DNA of 64,000 bases from Pseudomonas viridiflava (GCF_900573885.1 NZ_UPSE01000493.1:372001-436000); one strand, 5' to 3'. Counted from the stretch's first letter, positions 1 to 10,053 are shown. Made by a program: numbers and translations. Notes: generated by a model from the sequence alone, not told the origin.

Positions 1-1924
1 CAATATCGAAGAGCTGCGCCTGCTCGAAGGTTTCGATATTCATGGCACCGGTAACGCGCTGGATAACCTGCTTATCGGCAACAGCCGCGACAACATTCTC
101 GATGGCGTGACCGGCGCGGATCGCATGATCGGTGGCGCGGGCAACGACACCTATTTTGTCGATAACCTCGGCGACGAGACCGTCGAGCTAGCCAACGAAG
201 GCACCGACACCGTGCAGGCCAGCATCAGCCATACGCTGGCCGACAATGTGGAAAACATCATTCTGCTGGACTTCTCCAAGGCCGAGCGCGGCACTATCGA
301 CGGGCAGGCCAGCCTGGTTTATGGCTACCCCAAGGCCAATGAACTCGACTATATGCAGGGCGACGCGGAGCCCACGTTCCGTGGCACCTGCGCCTTGACC
401 TCGATTGCCAACCTGCTCAGTCAGGCGGACCGCCCCACTACCGAGGGCGAAGTACTGCGTGTGGCCATCGATAACAACTGGGCGGTGCAAGACCCGGAAT
501 TGCCGGCTTATCAGCGCGGCGGCTCCAACTATGTTCAGCAGCAGGCGATTCTGAACAGCTATGGCATCCGCAACGACTTGATCGTGGGCTACAACGAAGC
601 CGGCACGGCCAACCTGTTGCGCAGCGGGCGCGGCGTGCTGCAAGCGGTGAATGCCGGTGCGCTGTGGGACGACCCGGCCTACAACGACAACGGCGCGATC
701 AACCATATGGTCACGCTCACCGGTGTGGCGTACAGCGAAACCAGTGGTGAGTTGCTGGGCTTTTACATTGCCGATTCGGGCCGTGAAAAAGTCAGCGACA
801 TGACCCGCTTCGTCGGCCTGGAGCAGTTCCGCCGGGCGGCCAATGTCGCCGGTGGCTACGCGATTTACACCCTCGAACCGCTGAAGCTGTGGGACGAGGA
901 CATCAACGCAACCGGCAACGCTCAGGACAATCTGCTGGTCGGAAACCGCGGCGACAACCTGCTCAGCGGCGGTGCTGGCAACGACACGCTGGAAGGCCAG
1001 GGCGGCAACGATGTGCTCGACGGCGGGCTGGGCGCCGACGTCATGAATGGCGGCAGCGGTAATGACCGCTACATCGTCGAAAACGCCGGTGACCGCGTCA
1101 TGGAAATGGCCGACGGTGGTCTGGATCAGGTCGACAGCAGCATCAGCTACACCCTGGGCGCCCATGTGGAAAATCTCACCCTTACCGGTAGCGCTGCCAT
1201 CAACGGCACCGGTAATGCGCTGGCCAACACGCTGCGCGGCAATGCCGGCAACAACGTGCTGAACGGCGGTGCCGGCAATGACCTGATGTTTGGTGGGGCA
1301 GGCAACGACCGTTATATCGTCGACTCGGTAGATGACCGCGTCGTGGAGTTGGCAGGCGAAGGCATGGATCGGGTCGACACGTACGTCGATTACACCCTGA
1401 GCGATAACGTGGAGAGCCTGACCCTGGCCGGCACACGGGCAATCAATGGCACCGGCAATGACCAGCAGAACTGGATCGGCGGCAACGCGGCCGGGAACGT
1501 GATCGATGGCAAAGGCGGCACCGACATACTTACCGGCGAAGGCGGTGGCGACACGTATATCTTCGGGCGCGGTTATGGACACGACACCATCATCGAAAAC
1601 GACAGCGACATCAGCAGCCTTGACCGGGTGCAGTTTCTGGACGAAATCGGTCTGGATCAGCTCTGGTTCAGGCGCTACGCCAATAACCTCGACGTCACGA
1701 TTCTGGGCAGCAGTGACAAACTCACCATTCGCGATTGGTATGTCGACGAAAGCCGGCAGGTCGAGGCGTTTTACACCGCCAATGGCGATGCGCTGATCGC
1801 TGCGAAGGTCAACCGCTTGGTGGAGGCCATGGCCGCGTTTGCACCGCCCAGTTCGGCCAGCAGCAATTTGCCGCCTAATTATCAGGCGGCATTGGAGCCG
1901 GTGTTGGCAGCGAGCTGGGGTTAA
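1..1924 (+). CDS. RTX exoprotein with embedded papain-like cysteine peptidase domain (5' end outside window)
   Basis: The frame is open to the left edge (first full codon at base 2), so only the C-terminal part, about 640 residues, is visible. Glycine/aspartate nonapeptides of the GGxGNDxx type recur around 125-150, 965-1075, 1255-1320 and 1500-1565. They alternate with modules ending in NVENLTLTG and INGTGN. Between two halves of such a module lies a domain of about 210 residues with a plausible Cys-His-Asp triad: Cys in RGTCALTS (codon 389-391), His in INHMVTL (704-706) and Asp in IADSG (773-775). This resembles C39/papain-like peptidases. The C-terminus carries the hemolysin-related region (GRGYGHDTI, then LTIRDWY) and an AMAAFAPP tail common in large Pseudomonas RTX proteins. 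Calcium-dependent folding and type I secretion are inferred from the family. No secretion genes lie in the window, and the peptidase's target is unknown. Confidence 0.85.
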   Translation, partial: NIEELRLLEGFDIHGTGNALDNLLIGNSRDNILDGVTGADRMIGGAGNDTYFVDNLGDETVELANEGTDTVQASISHTLADNVENIILLDFSKAERGTIDGQASLVYGYPKANELDYMQGDAEPTFRGTCALTSIANLLSQADRPTTEGEVLRVAIDNNWAVQDPELPAYQRGGSNYVQQQAILNSYGIRNDLIVGYNEAGTANLLRSGRGVLQAVNAGALWDDPAYNDNGAINHMVTLTGVAYSETSGELLGFYIADSGREKVSDMTRFVGLEQFRRAANVAGGYAIYTLEPLKLWDEDINATGNAQDNLLVGNRGDNLLSGGAGNDTLEGQGGNDVLDGGLGADVMNGGSGNDRYIVENAGDRVMEMADGGLDQVDSSISYTLGAHVENLTLTGSAAINGTGNALANTLRGNAGNNVLNGGAGNDLMFGGAGNDRYIVDSVDDRVVELAGEGMDRVDTYVDYTLSDNVESLTLAGTRAINGTGNDQQNWIGGNAAGNVIDGKGGTDILTGEGGGDTYIFGRGYGHDTIIENDSDISSLDRVQFLDEIGLDQLWFRRYANNLDVTILGSSDKLTIRDWYVDESRQVEAFYTANGDALIAAKVNRLVEAMAAFAPPSSASSNLPPNYQAALEPVLAASWG

Positions 1925-1989
1925 AACCGCTTCGGCAGGCGCCGTTGGACTGAATTGCGATTGCCGCGTTCTGCCGTCCAGCGGCGGCT

Positions 1990-2073
1990 GTAGGAGCGAC
2001 CTTGGTCGCGAACCCTGTAAACGACAATCGCGAAACGTCGTTTGCAGGGTTCGCCAGCAAGCTGGCGCCTACG
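1990..2073. repeat. REP pair (inverted, gene-end palindrome)
   Basis: TAGGAGCGACCTTGGTCGCGAA on the left faces TTCGCCAGCAAGCTGGCGCC on the right. Each is a small hairpin, and the intervening AACCCTG/CAGGGTT and AAACGAC/GTCGTTT arms extend the pairing into one large cruciform. It sits between the convergent ends of the RTX gene and the HAD gene, as Pseudomonas REP doublets usually do. Confidence 0.8.
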
Positions 2074-2089
2074 GCATCTGCATTTTGCT

Positions 2090-2791
2090 TTACACCAATA
2101 CAGCCTTCGGCGGTTCGCGGCGCAGGCGTTCAACCAGCGCAGGTAGTTCGTCCATGTGTTTAATCAGGTGCTCGACGCCTAGCTCGCGCAGGGTTTCGCC
2201 GTGTTCCGGCGGAATATGGCTGGCGCCGAGAAAGCCGATTACGCGCATGCCGGCGGTAAGCGCGGCGGTTACGCCAGTGCTGCTGTCTTCCACTACCAGG
2301 CAGCGCTCGGGCGGTACGCCGTTGGTTTTCGCGGCGAACAGGTAAACGTCGGGCGCGGGTTTGGGGCGGGGTACTTGCTCGGCGGCGAAGATGCCGCTGT
2401 CGACGCGTTCGGTGAGTTCGCAGCGGTGCAGGGAGCGGACGATGCCGTCGAGGTTGCTGTTCGAGGCCACGGCCAGCGGCAGGTCGATGCTCATGTAGGC
2501 TTCGCGCGCGCCAGGAATGGGCTGCGCCAGTTCGTGAATGCGCGAGGCGGTGCCGTGTTGCAACTCGCGGATAAAACTGGCGGGCAATTTGATGCCGAAG
2601 TGCGCTTGCACGCGCGCCAGAATGTCGCGCCCTTGCAGGCCGAATGTGCCATGCAGCACGACATCCAGTTCGTGGCGTGGAACCAGGGTGGCCAAGGCGT
2701 CACGCAGGATGCGCTCGGCGACGATTTCGCTGTCGATCAGTACGCCATCGCAATCGCTGATCAACAAGTCGATGTAGCTGGCTGTTGTCAT
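2090..2791 (-). CDS. HAD-superfamily phosphatase (subfamily IA)
   Basis: 233 residues. HAD motif I is SDCDGVLIDSE, with the nucleophile Asp13 and the acid/base Asp15. Motif II is VASNSN, the motif III lysine is in PRPKPAPD, and motif IV is CLVVEDSSTG. An alpha-helical cap follows motif I. The beta-phosphoglucomutase/YieH-like branch hydrolyses small phosphate esters such as sugar phosphates; the substrate cannot be read from the sequence. The open frame extends much further upstream, but the ATG at 2791 is chosen because the HAD core starts right after it and a GGAG lies 9 bases before it. It diverges from sbcD with about 105 bases between them. Confidence 0.85.
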   Translation of the reverse strand: MTTASYIDLLISDCDGVLIDSEIVAERILRDALATLVPRHELDVVLHGTFGLQGRDILARVQAHFGIKLPASFIRELQHGTASRIHELAQPIPGAREAYMSIDLPLAVASNSNLDGIVRSLHRCELTERVDSGIFAAEQVPRPKPAPDVYLFAAKTNGVPPERCLVVEDSSTGVTAALTAGMRVIGFLGASHIPPEHGETLRELGVEHLIKHMDELPALVERLRREPPKAVLV

Positions 2792-2896
2792 GGGAATCAA
2801 GCTCCAGAGCGCTGCGACGACAGCGCGGTGTGATTTGCCAAGGGGGGCGCTTTGATTCAAGGTTGGCGCCTTGAAAACCGCGAGAATAAAACCGGG

Positions 2897-4117
2897 ATGC
2901 GCATTCTGCACAGCTCTGACTGGCACCTTGGCCAGCATTTTATGGGCAAGACCCGCCAGGCCGAACATCAGGCTTTTACCACATGGTTGATTGAACAATG
3001 TGTGGTGCATGCCGTGGATGCACTGATTATCGCCGGCGATATCTTTGACACCGGCGCACCGCCCAGTTACGCCCGCGAGTTGTATAACGAATTTATCGTG
3101 GCCTTGCGCGCCACCGGCACGCAGTTGGTGGTGCTGGGCGGCAACCACGATTCGGTGGCCATGCTCGGCGAAAGCAAGAGCCTGCTGGCGCACCTCAACA
3201 CGCGCGTTATTCCTGCCGTGTGCAATCCGCTAAGTGAGCAGTTGCTGGAGCTATACGACCGCGCCGGCAACCCCGCCGCGCTGCTGTGCGGCATTCCCTT
3301 CATCCGCCCGCGCGACGTGCTGTACAGCCAGGCCGGGCAGAGCGCGCAAGACAAACAGTTGTCGCTGCAAGAAGCCATTCACCAGCATTACCAGCATCTG
3401 TTTGCTCTGGCTGAAAGTCGCCGCGATGAACTGGGCGGTGCGCTGCCGATTATTGCCACTGGCCACCTCACTACCGTTGGCGCCAGTGCCAGCGAGTCGG
3501 TGCGCGAGATTTATGTCGGTGCGCTAGAAGCCTTTCCCACCAGTGCGTTTCCGCCGGCCGCGTATATCGCGCTGGGTCATATTCACCGGCCGCAAAAGGT
3601 CGGTGGGCTGGAGCATATTCGCTACTGCGGCTCGCCGATTCCTTTGAGCTTTGATGAAGCCAGGCAAAGCAAGGAAGTGTTGCTGGTGGAGTTTGCCGGA
3701 CGTGAGTTGGCGAGCATTCAGGCGCTGTCGGTACCGCGTTCGCAGGCGCTGATTTCGGTGCGCGGTTCGTTGACCGAGTTGCAACAGGCGGTCACCGAAG
3801 CGGCTCAGCAGGGCACAGCCGAGCGGCCGGTGTGGCTGGAAGTGTGTGTGAGTGGCGATGACTACCTGAGCGACTTGCAAACCCGCATTCAGGCAATGAC
3901 TGAAGGCTTGCCGGTGGAGGTGCTGCGCATCCGCCGTGAGCGCGGCAATGCCAGCGCCAGCCTGCAGGGCAATGCCAGGGAAACGCTGGATGAGCTGAGC
4001 ACCGACGATGTGTTCGCCCAGCGCCTCGCCAGCGAAACCGTGGAGCCCGAACTGCATCAGCGCTTGCATGGCCTGTATCGGCAAGTGGTCAGCGAGCTGC
4101 GCGAGGAGGACGTATGA
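2897..4117 (+). CDS. sbcD: Exonuclease SbcCD, nuclease subunit SbcD
   Basis: 406 residues. It is the Mre11-type metallophosphoesterase of the SbcCD complex, which cleaves hairpins and blocked DNA ends in the cytoplasm. The dimetal motifs appear in order: SDWHLG (Asp8, His10), GDIFDTG, GGNHDS, GHLT and GHIH, followed by the capping domain. The ATG at 2897 is chosen over a possible upstream start at 2852 because the family begins MRILHxSDWH directly. Its TGA overlaps the ATG of sbcC (ATGA), so the two subunits are translationally coupled. Cruciforms such as those formed by the REP elements in this window are the kind of structure SbcCD cuts. Confidence 0.95.
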   Translation: MRILHSSDWHLGQHFMGKTRQAEHQAFTTWLIEQCVVHAVDALIIAGDIFDTGAPPSYARELYNEFIVALRATGTQLVVLGGNHDSVAMLGESKSLLAHLNTRVIPAVCNPLSEQLLELYDRAGNPAALLCGIPFIRPRDVLYSQAGQSAQDKQLSLQEAIHQHYQHLFALAESRRDELGGALPIIATGHLTTVGASASESVREIYVGALEAFPTSAFPPAAYIALGHIHRPQKVGGLEHIRYCGSPIPLSFDEARQSKEVLLVEFAGRELASIQALSVPRSQALISVRGSLTELQQAVTEAAQQGTAERPVWLEVCVSGDDYLSDLQTRIQAMTEGLPVEVLRIRRERGNASASLQGNARETLDELSTDDVFAQRLASETVEPELHQRLHGLYRQVVSELREEDV

Positions 4118-7100
4118 AAATCCTCAGCCTGCGCCTGAAGAATCTTAATTCTCTCAAGGGCGAGTGGAAGATCGACTTCGCTGCTGAGCCGTTCAAAGAC
4201 AACGGTCTGTTCGCTATCACCGGGCCGACCGGCGCCGGCAAAACCACGCTGCTGGATGCCATCTGCCTGGCGCTCTATCACCGCACGCCGCGCATGAGCA
4301 CCTTGTCGGCCAGCGCCAACGAACTGATGACGCGTCATACCGCTGATTGCCTGGCTGAGGTCGAGTTTGAAGTGAAGGGGCAGCGTTACCGCGCTTTCTG
4401 GAGCCAGCGCCGCGCGCGGGACAAAAGCGACGGCGCGTTGCAGGCGCCGAAGGTAGAGCTGGCCAAAGTGGATGCGGATACCGGCGAGGGCGAAATTCTC
4501 AGTGACAAGATCAACGAAAAATACCGTCTGACAGAAAGCCTCACGGGTCTCGATTTCGAGCGCTTCACCAAGTCCATGCTCCTGGCTCAAGGCGGTTTTG
4601 CCGCATTTCTGGAGGCCAATGCCAACCAGCGCGCGGAGCTGCTGGAAGAGCTGACCGGAACCGACATTTACGGGCAGATTTCCCAGCGCGTATTCGAGCG
4701 CACCCGCGAGGTCCGTGACGAGCTTGGCCAACTGCGCGCCCGGGCCGAGGGCGTCGAGTTGCTTAGCGAGGAGCAGCGGCAGGTGCTGGAAGAGGAGGGC
4801 GCGCAACTGGCCGCCAGCGAGGCCGCGTTAGTTGCCGAACAACAGCAGGTGCAGCAGCAGCGGCAATGGCGCGAAGACCTCGCGAAAGCCGAGCGTCAGG
4901 TGCAGGCGGCGGCGACCCAGGCGCAACACGCGCAAGCGCAATGGGCTGAGGCTCAGCCGCAATTGCAGCGCCTTGCTGCCTGCGCCCCGGCGCTGAAGTT
5001 GCAGCCAAGTCATAGCGCCTGGCAACGGGCGTTGCAGTGCGTGGCGCAGCGTACTCAGGAAGTGGAAAGTACTGAGCAGGCGCAGCGCCAGGCCAGTCAG
5101 CAGGTGCAACACGACCTTTGGCAGGCCTGCCAGCTGAGCCAGCAAATCTCTGCCGCTCGCCACACGCAGGTCACGCAACTGGCTGCCCAGCTGCAGAGCC
5201 TGACCCAGCAGCTTGCCGAGCAACCGCATCATGCCCAGTTGGGCGAAAAGCTTGGAGTATGGCGCGCGCAGTTCGCAGCCGACGCGGAGCTGGCCGCCGA
5301 GATGGGCAGCCTTGAGCAGCGCCGGGCGTCACTCGCGCAAACCGCCGCCAGCGTGGCGCAGCAACTGCTTTCGATGACAGCGCAGGTGGCGGAGGCGGAG
5401 CAGCACCTGCAGCGCACCGCGGCTGCTGAACAGGCGCAGCACCAGGCGTTGCAAACGCTGCTGGCCGGCCAGACTGAAGGGGAACTGCGCGATCATGGGC
5501 AACGCCTGATAGCGCAGGGGCATGGCCTGGAGCGCTTGCAGCAGATCGGACTGCAACGCCAGCAACTGGCGCAACAGGCCAGGCAGCTGGAAGCGGCAGC
5601 TGCCGAGCTGGCGCTGGAAAAAACGGCGAAAGAGCAAACCCTTCACGCGCTTCGCGAGCAGTACAAAGACGTGCAGCAGCAGGTGCGCGACAAGGAAAAA
5701 CTGCTGGAGCAAGAGCAGCGTATTCAGGCGCTGGAAGCCTACCGCGCGCAATTGCAGCCGCACGAACCGTGCCCGCTGTGCGGCGCCCTGGAGCATCCGG
5801 CTGTCAGCGCGTATCAACAGCTCGACAGCTCGGCCACGCAACGGGAATTGCTCACGAAAAAAACGCAGCTAGAGGAGTTGCGCGCCCAGGGCGAAGCCCT
5901 CGGTGCAGAAGTGGCGGCGTTGGTCGAGCGGGCTCAGCAGCAGACGCAACAAGCGCAAAACATAGAACGCGAACGACTGGCGCAGGCGCAGCAATGGACG
6001 GAGCAGTGCGCCGTATTGGGTGTGCAACTGGAGGACAACGCCGGGCTGAAGGCCGAGCAGGCGCGTCATCAGCAAACGCATGAACAGCTGCACCAGCGCC
6101 TCGCCGCCGTGGATGCACTCAAGGCCGCCATCGAGGCGGCGCGCGAGGCCAGCCAACAGGCGCAGCAGCAGCATCGCGACAGCAGCCAAAAAGTCGCGTT
6201 GCTGAACAAAGACCAGCAAGCCGCCGCTCAACAGCAGCAAGCGCTCGACGGGCAATTGGCTCGCGTACACGCCCAGCGCCACGAACAGCAGACACGCCTC
6301 GCCGCTGCGTTAACCGAACTCGGCTACGCCCTGCCCGACGACGGCGCCCAGTGGTTAGCTGAACGTGAGCAGGAGTGGAGCCGCTATCAGGCGCGCCAGC
6401 GCGCGCTGGTTGACGTGCAAGGGCAACTCACCGACGCCCGGCACGCATTGCACAACGCCACCGAAGTCAGCGCGCTGTGGCAGCAACGCTGGCGCGCGCA
6501 GGGCGAGAAGCCGCTGGCGCCGGTGCCCGAGCATCAGGATGCATTGGCACGCCTGGCAGCCGTTGAGCAGGACTACAACGCAGCGCTGCAACACGTCAGT
6601 GCCTTGCTCGGTAAACATCAAACCCTTAGCGAGCTGCTGGAAGACGACCAACGCACCCTGCAAACGCAGCAACAGGCGTGGCGCGAGGCGTTGGCGCAAA
6701 GCCCGTTTGCCGACGAGGCGGCGTATCAGGCCGCGCTGTTAAGCGAGGCGCAACAGGCACAGTTGCAGGCGCTGAAAACATCGCTGGAAAAAGCCCTCAC
6801 CGAATCGCAGGCCCTGCATGCCGCCAGCAGCGGAACACTGGCGCAGTTGCAAGCCACGCCAGCGACTGAACTGGATGCCGAGCAGCTTGATGAGCAGTTG
6901 AGGTCTTTGAACGAGCAGCTCAAACAGCTCAGCCAACGCCAGGGCGAAATCCGCGCGCAACTGCACGGTGACGCCACTCGCCGCGCCAGTCAGCAGGCCT
7001 TGTTTGCGGCGATTGAAGACAAGAGCGCCGAGCATGACCTGTGGCAGCACCTCAACGGCTTGATCGGTTCGGCGGACGGCGCCAAGTACCGCAAGTTTGC

Positions 7101-7557
7101 CCAGGGCCTGACGCTCGACCATCTGGTGTACCTCGCCAATCAGCAACTGCAACGCTTGCATGGCCGCTATCAATTGGCGCGGCGCGGCAGTGGCGAGCTG
7201 GAGCTGGAAGTGCTGGACACCTGGCAAGGCGACGTCGCACGGGACTGCAAGACGCTGTCGGGCGGCGAGAGTTTCCTCGTCAGCCTGGCGTTGGCGCTGG
7301 CGCTGTCAGACCTGGTCAGCCACAAAACCAGCATCGACTCGCTGTTCCTCGACGAAGGCTTCGGCACGCTCGACGGCGAGACGCTGGAGGTGGCCCTCGA
7401 CGCGCTCGATGCGCTGAATGCCAGCGGCAAAATGATCGGCATCATCAGCCACGTGGAAGCGTTGAAAGAGCGCATACCGGTGCAGTTGAAAGTGCACAAA
7501 AGCGTGGGGCTGGGTTACAGCGCGCTGGATCGGCGGTATGCGGTAACGCCCGGCTGA
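4114..7557 (+). CDS. sbcC: Exonuclease SbcCD, ATPase subunit SbcC
   Basis: 1147 residues, Rad50-like SMC ATPase. Walker A is GPTGAGKT (residues 37-44), the ABC signature is LSGGES (about 1048), and Walker B is [12 protein letters not shown] (about 1076). Long Gln/Glu/Ala-rich coiled coils run from about 200 to 540 and from 570 to 980. The zinc hook CPLC (Cys553, Cys556) lies between them and joins two molecules. The start overlaps the sbcD stop codon. The coiled coils have very high glutamine content and strong codon bias, which creates many long antisense open frames that are not genes. Confidence 0.96.
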   Translation: MKILSLRLKNLNSLKGEWKIDFAAEPFKDNGLFAITGPTGAGKTTLLDAICLALYHRTPRMSTLSASANELMTRHTADCLAEVEFEVKGQRYRAFWSQRRARDKSDGALQAPKVELAKVDADTGEGEILSDKINEKYRLTESLTGLDFERFTKSMLLAQGGFAAFLEANANQRAELLEELTGTDIYGQISQRVFERTREVRDELGQLRARAEGVELLSEEQRQVLEEEGAQLAASEAALVAEQQQVQQQRQWREDLAKAERQVQAAATQAQHAQAQWAEAQPQLQRLAACAPALKLQPSHSAWQRALQCVAQRTQEVESTEQAQRQASQQVQHDLWQACQLSQQISAARHTQVTQLAAQLQSLTQQLAEQPHHAQLGEKLGVWRAQFAADAELAAEMGSLEQRRASLAQTAASVAQQLLSMTAQVAEAEQHLQRTAAAEQAQHQALQTLLAGQTEGELRDHGQRLIAQGHGLERLQQIGLQRQQLAQQARQLEAAAAELALEKTAKEQTLHALREQYKDVQQQVRDKEKLLEQEQRIQALEAYRAQLQPHEPCPLCGALEHPAVSAYQQLDSSATQRELLTKKTQLEELRAQGEALGAEVAALVERAQQQTQQAQNIERERLAQAQQWTEQCAVLGVQLEDNAGLKAEQARHQQTHEQLHQRLAAVDALKAAIEAAREASQQAQQQHRDSSQKVALLNKDQQAAAQQQQALDGQLARVHAQRHEQQTRLAAALTELGYALPDDGAQWLAEREQEWSRYQARQRALVDVQGQLTDARHALHNATEVSALWQQRWRAQGEKPLAPVPEHQDALARLAAVEQDYNAALQHVSALLGKHQTLSELLEDDQRTLQTQQQAWREALAQSPFADEAAYQAALLSEAQQAQLQALKTSLEKALTESQALHAASSGTLAQLQATPATELDAEQLDEQLRSLNEQLKQLSQRQGEIRAQLHGDATRRASQQALFAAIEDKSAEHDLWQHLNGLIGSADGAKYRKFAQGLTLDHLVYLANQQLQRLHGRYQLARRGSGELELEVLDTWQGDVARDCKTLSGGESFLVSLALALALSDLVSHKTSIDSLFLDEGFGTLDGETLEVALDALDALNASGKMIGIISHVEALKERIPVQLKVHKSVGLGYSALDRRYAVTPG

Positions 7558-7599
7558 TGTCTGTTGGGCTTCGCTGCGGACCGACTCCTACACGTCCTC

Positions 7600-7687
7600 G
7601 TAGGAACTGGCTTTCTGGCGAATCCTGGAAAAGGTGGTCCAGCCGAAAATGCCTTTTCCAGGGTTCGCGACCAAGGTCGCTTCTACA
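7600..7687. repeat. REP doublet, degenerate
   Basis: GTAGGAACTGGCTTTCTGGCGAA faces TTCGCGACCAAGGTCGCTTCTAC, with TCCTGGAAAAGG and CCTTTTCCAGGG as inner arms. It lies between the convergent ends of sbcC and the binding-protein gene. The left half is of the GCCAGC/CTGGCGAA subtype and the right half of the GACCAAGGTCGC subtype. Confidence 0.7.
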
Positions 7688-7711
7688 GGGAAGTGGTGAG
7701 TTGCGCGGGCG

Positions 7712-8536
7712 CTACTCGACCGAACTTACCGCTTTTATCTGTTCTTCGGAGTACGTGTCGCGGTAAAACGCGGCCAGGGTGCCGTCGCGTTTCATTTCGT
7801 CGAGCACGGTTTGCCAGCGCTTTACTGTGCTGTCGGGCGTGGCGAGGGAAAAGGCGATGTACAGCTCGCGCATTTCCAGTTTGAGCACCCGGGTGATGAC
7901 GTTCGGCGGCAAATGATGGGATGCCAGATAGGCGTCTTTTTCGATGTCGCTGGTGGCCCACAGCGCCACGCGTTTGTGCAGCAGCATGCTCAGGCACTGC
8001 TCGGGCAAGGTGGGCCTGGCCAGATTGGCGAAGCCTTGCTGAATCAGTAAATCGGCACTGCTATCGCCGTTGTAGGTGCAAATGCCAGCGGCGGCGCGTG
8101 CATCTTCCAGTCGCTCCAGTGCCTGGCCGTTTTCTTCCAGCGCGTACAGCCCGCGCGCTATGCGTTTGATTGGCCCAACCCACTTGAACAGGTTTTCCCG
8201 CTCGCGGGTGCGGGCGGTTTCAAACAGCGCCACGGGCTGGTCGCTGAGGGCGTAGTCGTAGCCGCGCTTCCAGGGGTGCAATTCGATTTCCACGCTTTCG
8301 CCCGCGCGGCGCATCAGCTCGCGAACCATTTCGGCAGTCGGGCCGGTTACCCGGCCCGAGGCGTCCAGATATTCGCCGGGCGGCGAATGTTCGGTGAGCA
8401 CGCGTAGCTTGGGGGCGGCGTTATGTGGCTCGGCCGCGACGAAGCAGGGAAGGGTTAGCAGAGCAGTGAGGAGCAAGCAGCAGGTGGTACGAACACGACG
8501 GGCACACACGGCCATGCGGTCGGTCTCCTCAGTCAT
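7712..8536 (-). CDS. Periplasmic substrate-binding protein (SBP_bac_3-like), orphan
   Basis: 274 residues. The signal peptide has a basic N-terminus, a hydrophobic CCLLLTALLTLPCF core and a cleavage site near VAAEP. The mature part opens with KLRVLTEHSPPGEYLD and has GPTAEMVRELMRRAG, a pattern typical of polar amino-acid binding proteins. The end is the usual LDEMKRDGTLAAFYRDTY helix. No permease or ATPase gene is adjacent, so it may be a free sensor-like binding protein of the kind common in Pseudomonas. The ligand is unknown. The start is the first ATG; an internal ATG at 8515 (the M of DRMAVC) would also leave an intact signal peptide. Confidence 0.8.
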   Translation of the reverse strand: MTEETDRMAVCARRVRTTCCLLLTALLTLPCFVAAEPHNAAPKLRVLTEHSPPGEYLDASGRVTGPTAEMVRELMRRAGESVEIELHPWKRGYDYALSDQPVALFETARTRERENLFKWVGPIKRIARGLYALEENGQALERLEDARAAAGICTYNGDSSADLLIQQGFANLARPTLPEQCLSMLLHKRVALWATSDIEKDAYLASHHLPPNVITRVLKLEMRELYIAFSLATPDSTVKRWQTVLDEMKRDGTLAAFYRDTYSEEQIKAVSSVE

Positions 8537-8618
8537 GTTTCACCTGCTCTGGCCAGTCGATGGAACCGGAAGGCTATCAGAACTGTGCCGCTTCGACAGG
8601 GCATTTTGATGCCCTGAT

Positions 8619-9527
8619 TTAGTGCGGTTTAGAGCGGCTGCTGGCCTGTTGACGCCCCTCGCGTATCAACTCGATAAAGTGCTGCGCGCCAAGGCCCAAC
8701 GGCTTGCTGTTGGACCACACCAGGTCCACCCACAACGCCAGTTTGGAGATATTGCTCAGCTGCAACTCCACCAGGCTGCCGGCCTGCAACGTTGGGCGTA
8801 CCAGAGACTCCGGCAAGTAACCCCAGCCGAGCCCGGCCTGCATCATGCGCAGGGCCGCGGTATGGCTGTCGGTGCGCCAGTGATGATGGGCTTGCAAGAA
8901 GCGCGGTTGCAGCGGTTCCGGGTCGCGGCCGGCGACGACGATTTGCCGGTGTTCAGCCAGTTCATCGATGCGCAGCTGCCGGCCGCTGGCGATCGCGGGA
9001 TGGTGCGGGGCGATCACCGCCAGCAAGGTTTCCTGGGTGGTTTCCTGGCAACACTCGCGGCTGTCGAAGTTGGGGTTTTCGAACACCAGCGCCAACTGCA
9101 CGCGGCCTTCGTGCAGCAGGCGGATGGCGTCAGCTTCAGGCGCGGCCAGTACTTCCACGTCGAGGGTTGGATAGCGTTCGGCAAGTCTGGCCAAGGGCGT
9201 GGCCCAGTCGGAGGCGAGCAGCTCCGGGGCGATGGCCAGGCTCAGGCAACTTTCCAGGCCGGTCGACAGCGCCAGGGCTTGCGCTTCCCAGAGCTCGAAC
9301 TGCTGCAACATGAAACGCGCTTTGGCTTGCAGCGCCAGCGCGGCGGCAGTCGGTTGCGGCTCGCGACCGGAGCGGTCGAACAGCACCAGATTAAGATCAG
9401 CCTCGAGGTTGCTGATGGTCATGCTCACGGCCGAAGGCACTCGGCCGATGCTACGGGCAGCGGCGGAAAACGAGCCTTTGTCGAGCACGGCGAGAAACAC
9501 TTGCACGGCATCTTTGCTAAGGCTCAT
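8619..9527 (-). CDS. LysR-family transcriptional regulator
   Basis: 302 residues. The N-terminal winged helix-turn-helix (KDAVQVFLAVLDKGSFSAAARSIGRVPSAVSM) is followed by a periplasmic-binding-protein-like effector domain from about residue 90. It is transcribed away from the PACE pump gene across an 85-base gap, the common arrangement for PACE pumps and their LysR activators, so it probably controls that gene. The effector is unknown; short cationic polyamines or biocides are plausible from what is known of PACE pumps. Confidence 0.88.
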   Translation of the reverse strand: MSLSKDAVQVFLAVLDKGSFSAAARSIGRVPSAVSMTISNLEADLNLVLFDRSGREPQPTAAALALQAKARFMLQQFELWEAQALALSTGLESCLSLAIAPELLASDWATPLARLAERYPTLDVEVLAAPEADAIRLLHEGRVQLALVFENPNFDSRECCQETTQETLLAVIAPHHPAIASGRQLRIDELAEHRQIVVAGRDPEPLQPRFLQAHHHWRTDSHTAALRMMQAGLGWGYLPESLVRPTLQAGSLVELQLSNISKLALWVDLVWSNSKPLGLGAQHFIELIREGRQQASSRSKPH

Positions 9528-9553
9528 CTATCAATAATCCTGAAAGAAGCTGA

Positions 9554-9566
9554 CTGAAGATTTCAG
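9554..9566. promoter_or_regulatory. Candidate LysR operator in the LysR/PACE divergent gap
   Basis: CTGAAGATTTCAG is an inverted repeat (CTGAA-N3-TTCAG) in the 85-base intergenic region between the two divergent starts. It lies about 50 bases upstream of the pump start, where LysR regulators usually bind. A TACAGT at 9578-9583 could be the pump's -10 box. This rests on pattern only. Confidence 0.35.
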
Positions 9567-9615
9567 CGCATTAGAAATACAGTGGCGGCACATTGGCAAG
9601 TACGAGCATGCAGTG

Positions 9616-10053
9616 ATGCAGGGTAAAAAACGCAAAGTGGTGCAGGCGATCAGTTACGAAGCGTTGGCGCTGCTCTTTATCACACCGGCGATGGCGTGGG
9701 CGTTTGACGGCGGTCTAGCCGCAACCGGCGCCCTGGCGGTGGCGCTGTGTCTGGTGGCGCTGGCATGGAACATGGTGTTCAACAGCCTGTTCGAGGGCTG
9801 GGAAAAGCGTCAGCTAAAACCACGGCGTACGGTGGCGCGGCGAGTGGTTCATGCCGTTGCTTTCGAATTGGGTTTGCTGCTGATGACGGTGCCGATGCTG
9901 GTGTGGGGGCTGAGCATCGGCTGGTGGCAGGCGCTGGCCACCGACTTCTCACTGATGCTGTTTTTTCTGTTGTACGCGTTTGTATTTCAGTGGGGCTTCG
10001 ATCTGCTGTTCGGTGTGCCGAGTGCAACGTTGGGGACGGGGCAGGGTACGTAG
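9616..10053 (+). CDS. PACE-family efflux transporter with altered C-terminus
   Basis: About 145 residues from the ATG at 9616; a GTG at 9613 is equally possible. It has two tandem bacterial transmembrane pair domains and four predicted membrane helices. The conserved acidic residue of helix 1 is in SYEALALLF, the repeat counterpart is in AFELGLLLMTVP, and the asparagine of helix 2 is in WNMVFNSLFEGWE. PACE pumps (AceI type) export chlorhexidine and short diamines across the inner membrane using the proton gradient. The last codons (GTGQGT) appear to be replacement sequence: a second copy of the LLFGVPSATLG coding segment lies exactly 100 bases downstream and there ends in GQS and TGA, which may be the ancestral C-terminus. 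Confidence 0.85.
   Translation: MQGKKRKVVQAISYEALALLFITPAMAWAFDGGLAATGALAVALCLVALAWNMVFNSLFEGWEKRQLKPRRTVARRVVHAVAFELGLLLMTVPMLVWGLSIGWWQALATDFSLMLFFLLYAFVFQWGFDLLFGVPSATLGTGQGT

Noticed and set aside
188..1582. 464-codon open frame opposite the RTX gene
   Set aside because: It arises because repeated GGC/GAC codons read back as open frame; repeats mirror those of the real gene.
1..1924. CRISPR array suspicion from regular GGC-rich repeats
   Set aside because: The repeats are in frame, of varying spacing, and encode GGxGxD nonapeptides; no unique spacers of even length are present anywhere in the window.
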